Below, one piece after another: positions 6,522 through 9,532 of a DNA stretch of 9,532 nt. The stretch is from contig CAKUYY010000050.1 in NCBI GenBank assembly GCA_934717555.1, forward strand, positions 1 to 9,532. The letters are read 5' to 3'. The stretch is from an uncultured Clostridium sp. GTDB lineage: Bacteria; Bacillota; Clostridia; Oscillospirales; Acutalibacteraceae. Both the position numbers and the translations under genes were made by a program. Positions within the stretch are counted from its first letter, which is position 1; each line of letters begins with the position of its first letter. Below the pieces are notes generated by a model. That model was not told where the DNA came from. It saw only the letters and a program-made list of their open reading frames with translations, and made no database searches.

Positions 6522-7968
6522 ATTTCAAAACATTTAAAAATTCAATAGCCGGATCTTCCGGTCCGGTCATGGAACAGCCTTTTTCTTTGGCATATTGGAT
6601 ATACGCCAAAATATCCGGTGTAATCCGTTCACCGGGAGCCAGGATGGGTATCCCAGGGGGATAACACATGACAAACTCGCTGCATACCCGCCCCGCGGTA
6701 TCCTCAATGGGCAAACACTCTTTTTCCGCGTAAAATGCCTCCTGCGGGGATACGGAAACCTGGGGATCGATGTATTCCTGCGTCATCAGGTTGGCCTTAT
6801 CTTTTCCAAACCTCCTGCGTACTTCCGATAAGGCGCTCACCAGCCGTTCTACCTCCCGGGGGCGGTCGCCAATGGAAAGATAAGCGAGGATATTGCCCAG
6901 ATCCCCAAATTCGATCTGAATATCATATTCATCCCGCAGCAGGTCGTACACCTCAATGCCGGCGAGCCCTACATCCAAGGTATTGACTGACAGCTTGGTA
7001 ACGTCAAAAGCAAAGATACTGTCCCCGTTGCAAAGCTCGCTGGAATAGGCGTAATAACCGCCGATGGCATTGATCTCCTCCCTGGCGTACTGCGCCAGCT
7101 GGATCACGCGGTTAAAATCCTCGCGTCCCCGCAAAGCGAGATTGCGGCGGGAAATATCCAGGCTGGAAAGAAGGAGATAGGAACCGCTGGTGGTTTGTGT
7201 TAGATTGATAATCTGCCGGACATGACCTTCGGAAACGGCTGGACCAGCCAGGAGCAGCGAACTCTGGGTCAGACTGCCTCCGGATTTGTGCATAGAGACG
7301 GCGGCCATATCCGCGCCCGCCGCCATGGCCGATATGGGGAGATTGTCCCCAAAATAAAAGTGTGTTCCATGAGCCTCATCCGCTAGGCACAGCATACCGG
7401 CCCCATGGGCTAACTGTACAATGGAGCGCAAATCAGAACAGATCCCATAATAGGTGGGATTATTCACAAGAATAGCTTTGGCGTCAGGATTTTCCTGAAT
7501 CGCTTTTTTTACCGCGGAAACACTCATTCCAAGGGGAATCCCTAGGCGGTGGTCGCATTCCGGATTGACATAGACGGGGACGGCCCCGCACAATACCATG
7601 GCCCCCATGACGCTTCGATGGACGTTGCGGGGCAGTATGATTTTTTCCCCGCGTTTTGCCACAGAAAGAATCATACTTTGTACAGCGGAAGTAGTGCCTC
7701 CCACCATTAAAAAGGCGTGGGCCGCGCCGAAAGCTTGAGCGGCCAAAAGTTCCGCATCCCGGATGACAGAGACTGGGTGACACAGGTTATCGAGGGGCTT
7801 CATGGAATTGACATCCATGCTGACGCATTGTTCCCCCAACAGGGCGGTCAATTCGGGATTGCCCCGTCCCCGTTTATGGCCGGGAACATCGAAAGGGACT
7901 ACACGCATCCGTTTAAATTCTTCCAGCGCCTCGTAGATGGGGGCATGTTCCTGTTTTAATTCCTGCAA
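6520..7968 (-). CDS. speA: Arginine decarboxylase (PLP fold-type I, Orn/Lys/Arg family)
   Basis: SpeA decarboxylates L-arginine to agmatine, the first committed step of the operon's putrescine route. It belongs to the aspartate-aminotransferase-fold Orn/Lys/Arg decarboxylases typical of Gram-positive bacteria, and 482 residues is the usual length for the group lacking the N-terminal wing domain. Visible marks are the substrate-loop motif PGHKRGRG (29-36), GGTTSA (90-95) binding the cofactor phosphate, DEAHGTHF (197-204) with D197 and H200 contacting the PLP ring, and the Schiff-base lysine K228 in SMHKSGGSLTQSS. The start is TTG at 7968, supported by AAAGGAGGG eight bases upstream; no ATG nearby is as well placed. 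It begins 15 bases after speD. Lysine or ornithine decarboxylase cannot be excluded from sequence alone, but an agmatinase in the same operon makes arginine the likely substrate. Confidence 0.92.
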   Translation of the reverse strand: MQELKQEHAPIYEALEEFKRMRVVPFDVPGHKRGRGNPELTALLGEQCVSMDVNSMKPLDNLCHPVSVIRDAELLAAQAFGAAHAFLMVGGTTSAVQSMILSVAKRGEKIILPRNVHRSVMGAMVLCGAVPVYVNPECDHRLGIPLGMSVSAVKKAIQENPDAKAILVNNPTYYGICSDLRSIVQLAHGAGMLCLADEAHGTHFYFGDNLPISAMAAGADMAAVSMHKSGGSLTQSSLLLAGPAVSEGHVRQIINLTQTTSGSYLLLSSLDISRRNLALRGREDFNRVIQLAQYAREEINAIGGYYAYSSELCNGDSIFAFDVTKLSVNTLDVGLAGIEVYDLLRDEYDIQIEFGDLGNILAYLSIGDRPREVERLVSALSEVRRRFGKDKANLMTQEYIDPQVSVSPQEAFYAEKECLPIEDTAGRVCSEFVMCYPPGIPILAPGERITPDILAYIQYAKEKGCSMTGPEDPAIEFLNVLK

Positions 7969-7976
7969 TGTGGTTT

Positions 7977-7985
7977 CCCTCCTTT
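7977..7985 (-). promoter_or_regulatory. RBS deciding the TTG start of speA
   Basis: AAAGGAGGG on the minus strand (7985 to 7977), with eight bases to TTG 7968. The strength and spacing of this site are the main reason to accept the unusual start codon. Its first bases overlap the TAA stop of speD. Confidence 0.8.
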
Positions 7986-8742
7986 AGTAGATATTCCGCC
8001 CACTGAAAATTTCAATCATTTCCCGCCGCAGGTTATCCATAATTTCCAAACGGTTTTTTGGGGGCAGCTCATAGGCGTCGGTTTTAAAGAGGTAGTTCTG
8101 CAAATCAATCTCTTTGAGCATCATTTTGGTATGAAAAAGGTTGGCTTCATAGACATTGATATCGATGGCGTCGTAATCGGAAAGGATATCCGGAGAGATA
8201 TAATCCTGGATAGAGGTGATATTGTGGTCTAAGAAAAGTTTTTTGCCGTCGATATCCCTGGTAAATCCCCGTACCCGGTAATCCATGGTAATAATATCGG
8301 AATCAAAGGAACCAATTAGATAATCTAATGTGGAAAGAGGGGTGATCTCGCCGCAGGTGGCTACATCGATATCCACGCGAAATGTGGCCAGACAGGTTTC
8401 GGGATGGTATTCCGGATAGGTATGAACCGTGACATGGCTTTTATCCAGATGGGCCAGCTGGGTTTCTCCTAAGGGAACCATGGAGCCTTCCGCGATCAGT
8501 ATGGTCACAGAAGCCCCCTGGGGATCGTAATCCTGTTGGGAGATATTGAGGACCTTGGCGCCGATCATATTGGTAAGCGTGGTTAAAATATGGGTAAGGC
8601 GGTTAGAATTGTATTGTTCGTCGATATAGGCGATATAGTCCCGCTGTTCCCGGGCGGTTTTTGCATAACAAACATCATAAATGTTAAAGCTTAACGCTTT
8701 GGTCAGATTATTGAACCCATAGAGTTTTAATTTTTCCCTCAT
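7984..8742 (-). CDS. speD: S-adenosylmethionine decarboxylase proenzyme (E. coli type)
   Basis: SpeD makes decarboxylated S-adenosylmethionine, the aminopropyl donor for SpeE. It is a pyruvoyl enzyme made by self-cleavage of a proenzyme. The 252-residue product aligns by eye with E. coli SpeD from its first residues (KLKLYGFNNLTK..LSF.IYD.CYAKTA) to its end (IFSGRN). The self-cleavage site is K101-S102 in AHLDKSHVTVHTYPE, where S102 becomes the pyruvoyl group; C130 in VATCGE matches the conserved active-site cysteine. The longer class (about 260 residues), not the short B. subtilis/Thermotoga class, is represented. The open frame runs upstream to 8838, but those 32 codons cross a terminator hairpin and have no family counterpart, so ATG 8742 is chosen, with TGGGGGA eight bases upstream. 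It is the first gene of the operon and directly follows a structured leader. Confidence 0.94.
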   Translation of the reverse strand: MREKLKLYGFNNLTKALSFNIYDVCYAKTAREQRDYIAYIDEQYNSNRLTHILTTLTNMIGAKVLNISQQDYDPQGASVTILIAEGSMVPLGETQLAHLDKSHVTVHTYPEYHPETCLATFRVDIDVATCGEITPLSTLDYLIGSFDSDIITMDYRVRGFTRDIDGKKLFLDHNITSIQDYISPDILSDYDAIDINVYEANLFHTKMMLKEIDLQNYLFKTDAYELPPKNRLEIMDNLRREMIEIFSGRNIY

Positions 8743-9175
8743 TGAAACAGTCCCCCAGACGAACATGAGATTTTTTGAGAACAACAAAAAAGGCAATGTG
8801 CTCATTTGCACATTGCCTGTAAAATCATCCCGAAACAAAAAGGGAAATGATGACTTCCTTTGTCACAATCATTCGGAGAAAATATCAGAAATCTCCCTTA
8901 TTGTTTTTGATACAGAGTCTATATAGCAAATACTTACTTTTACTACTCTTATTGACTGTTTTACAAGTTGATGTACGCATTACGCACTGGTTGTAAGTAA
9001 CCAACTTATAAAATTGAGCGCTTCGCCCAATCAATAATGGCAACTATAAAAGCTACCCAGCGGCAGTTGACCTGGCTGTCCGTATGGCCATAACCTCAGT
9101 ATCATCAATCAAAATACCAGGTGGTCAGAAGAAATATTTGCATGGATACTCTGTCAAAAACTCATATCACATGAC
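8743..9175 (-). promoter_or_regulatory. Long structured 5' leader of the polyamine operon (candidate riboregulator)
   Basis: Between the promoter at 9182-9210 and the speD ATG lie about 430 bases without a convincing gene. The RNA can form several helices: 9117-9127 with 9068-9075 (8 bp with a 3-base bulge), a 9-bp hairpin at 9012-9032 with a 3-base loop, a 12-13-bp helix 9001-9013 with 8959-8971 that encloses a smaller hairpin, a 5-bp hairpin at 8875-8896, and competing hairpins between 8822 and 8870. A complete intrinsic terminator (8786-8818) follows, 43 bases before speD. This layout, aptamer-like structure then terminator, is that of a riboswitch or other attenuation leader. I recognise no described class: no S-box core, T-box or lysine-riboswitch motif is present. 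Tiny frames (9053-9091 and 9105-9143, 12 sense codons each) have poor ribosome binding sites. Ligand and mechanism are unknown; a polyamine or AdoMet signal is only a guess from the genes controlled. Confidence 0.6.
8786..8818 (-). terminator. Intrinsic terminator within the speD leader (putative attenuator)
   Basis: On the minus strand an 11-bp perfect stem (AGGCAATGTGC at 8818-8808, GCACATTGCCT at 8801-8791) with a 6-base loop is followed by T's through 8786. The stem's last T makes six in a row, followed by GTTGTT. No gene ends upstream of it on this strand within the window, and only 43 bases separate it from the speD ATG, so it must act on the operon's own leader transcript or on a free-standing leader RNA. 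Confidence 0.85.
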
Positions 9176-9181
9176 GAATTG

Positions 9182-9210
9182 ACTATATCATATTCTCAAA
9201 AAGATGTCAA
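9182..9210 (-). promoter_or_regulatory. Sigma-A-type promoter of the polyamine operon
   Basis: On the minus strand a perfect TTGACA (9210-9205) and TATAGT (9187-9182) are separated by exactly 17 bases. The expected transcription start is near 9175, giving a long leader before speD. A second TTGACA at 9157-9152 lacks a good -10 box. A TGC-TATATA extended -10 at 8928-8920 has no -35 and would be an internal alternative. Confidence 0.85.
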
Positions 9211-9329
9211 TAATCTCTTCTATGGCCTCAAACAAAATAATATTTTCTAATTATCAGAAAAAAAGAGAAGCTAAGGCAAGATTTAATGGGCAAAAAATAA
9301 AGTTTCCCAAAGAAAAAAGAACTTTTCAA

Positions 9330-9358
9330 TTGATTTCCTATTATATATATGCTATAAT
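9330..9358 (+). promoter_or_regulatory. Promoter of tRNA-Leu
   Basis: TTGATT (9330-9335) and a perfect TATAAT (9353-9358) are 17 bases apart, with an extended -10 TGC just before the hexamer. The expected start is near 9365, about ten bases before the tRNA. It is divergent from the polyamine promoter; the roughly 120 bases between them hold nothing I can identify. Confidence 0.88.
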
Positions 9359-9374
9359 AAACTCCGTTCCAAAT

Positions 9375-9461
9375 GCTGGTGTGGCGGAACAGGCAGACGC
9401 AAGGGACTTAAAATCCCTCGGTGGCGACATCGTACCGGTTCAAGTCCGGTCACCAGCACCA
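9375..9461 (+). tRNA. tRNA-Leu (anticodon TAA)
   Basis: An 87-base class II tRNA with CCA encoded. The acceptor stem is GCTGGTG (9375-9381) pairing with CACCAGC (9451-9457), followed by discriminator A and CCA. The anticodon arm is AGGGA-CTTAAAA-TCCCT, giving anticodon TAA, which reads UUA and by wobble UUG. A long variable arm and a T arm (CCGG-TTCAAGT-CCGG) complete it. The long variable arm and A discriminator are leucine features. Confidence 0.97.
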
Positions 9462-9468
9462 AACCAAT

Positions 9469-9520
9469 ATAATCCGAACCCGTTTCCGATAGGCGATGGG
9501 TTCGGATTATTGCTTTTCTT
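9469..9520 (+). terminator. Intrinsic terminator after tRNA-Leu
   Basis: A 13-bp stem (ATAATCCGAACCC at 9469-9481 with GGGTTCGGATTAT at 9498-9510) with a 16-base loop is followed by the T-rich tract TGCTTTTCTT. It starts 7 bases after the CCA end, so the tRNA is a single-gene transcript. Confidence 0.9.
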
Positions 9521-9532
9521 TGACCGTTACGA

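Noticed and set aside
5861..6664. 267-codon plus-strand open frame opposite speE and the 3' end of speA
   Set aside because: Antisense shadow; it spans two well-supported genes and has no ribosome binding site or recognisable domain.
8743..8838. N-terminal extension of SpeD by 32 codons to an upstream start
   Set aside because: The extension runs through the terminator hairpin, has no counterpart in E. coli-type SpeD, and a suitable ATG with a ribosome binding site exists at 8742.
9053..9143. Two 12-codon leader peptides on the minus strand (starting at 9143 and 9091)
   Set aside because: The first has no Shine-Dalgarno; the second has GAGGT touching its ATG. Neither shows a run of arginine, methionine or other regulatory codons.
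8786..9175. Stand-alone housekeeping RNA of about 390 bases (tmRNA, RNase P RNA or 6S RNA)
   Set aside because: None of the conserved cores is present (no tRNA-like ends, no GAGGAAAGTCC, no long 6S-type rod that I could draw), and the direct continuation into speD fits a leader better.
9014..9179. Plus-strand open frame of about 50 codons in the leader region
   Set aside because: It has no early start codon or ribosome binding site, no recognisable family, and overlaps helices of the minus-strand leader and its promoter side.
9001..9330. Attachment site or integrated element next to the tRNA gene
   Set aside because: No repeat of the tRNA 3' end, integrase or insertion-sequence end was seen in the window; the tRNA has its own promoter and terminator.

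Overview
The window looks like a chromosomal segment from a Bacillota (Clostridia) genome, most likely a gut-type anaerobe of the Oscillospirales/Lachnospirales kind. This is inferred from strong AAGGAGG-type ribosome binding sites, use of TTG and GTG starts, compact intrinsic terminators, and Clostridia-like versions of SpeA, SpeE and SpeB. There is no sign of phage, insertion sequence or CRISPR.

Layout. (1) Positions 1-1754, plus strand: the 3' half of thrB (homoserine kinase), then lysC (class II aspartokinase), closed by a strong terminator. Inside lysC is a well-formed second ribosome binding site and ATG, as expected for a separately translated beta subunit. (2) 1755-2520, plus strand: an isolated small gene for a short alpha/beta-hydrolase-like protein. 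Its N-terminal strand is tandemly duplicated and the nucleophile motif is lost. A bidirectional terminator follows. (3) 2521-8742, minus strand: a six-gene polyamine operon in the order speD - speA - speE - speB - carboxyspermidine dehydrogenase - carboxyspermidine decarboxylase, with gaps of 1-26 bases or a short overlap. (4) 8743-9210, minus strand: a sigma-A-type promoter followed by a leader of about 430 bases, rich in potential hairpins, with a complete intrinsic terminator shortly before speD. (5) 9330-9520, plus strand: promoter, tRNA-Leu(TAA) with encoded CCA, and terminator, divergent from the operon.

How it fits together. SpeA makes agmatine from arginine and SpeB makes putrescine from agmatine. 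Two routes to spermidine are then encoded together. One is the aminopropyl route (SpeD supplies decarboxylated AdoMet to SpeE). The other is the carboxyspermidine route (putrescine plus aspartate semialdehyde, then decarboxylation). SpeE appears to lack about 22-24 residues, including the conserved TYPSG segment near the acceptor pocket, so the aminopropyl route may be impaired or altered. LysC makes the precursor of aspartate semialdehyde, which is shared by threonine synthesis and the carboxyspermidine route.

The most noteworthy points are the speD leader with its apparent attenuator, the deletion in SpeE within a two-route operon, and the degenerate hydrolase with its internal duplication. 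All assignments come from reading motifs by eye; no searches or folding programs were run.
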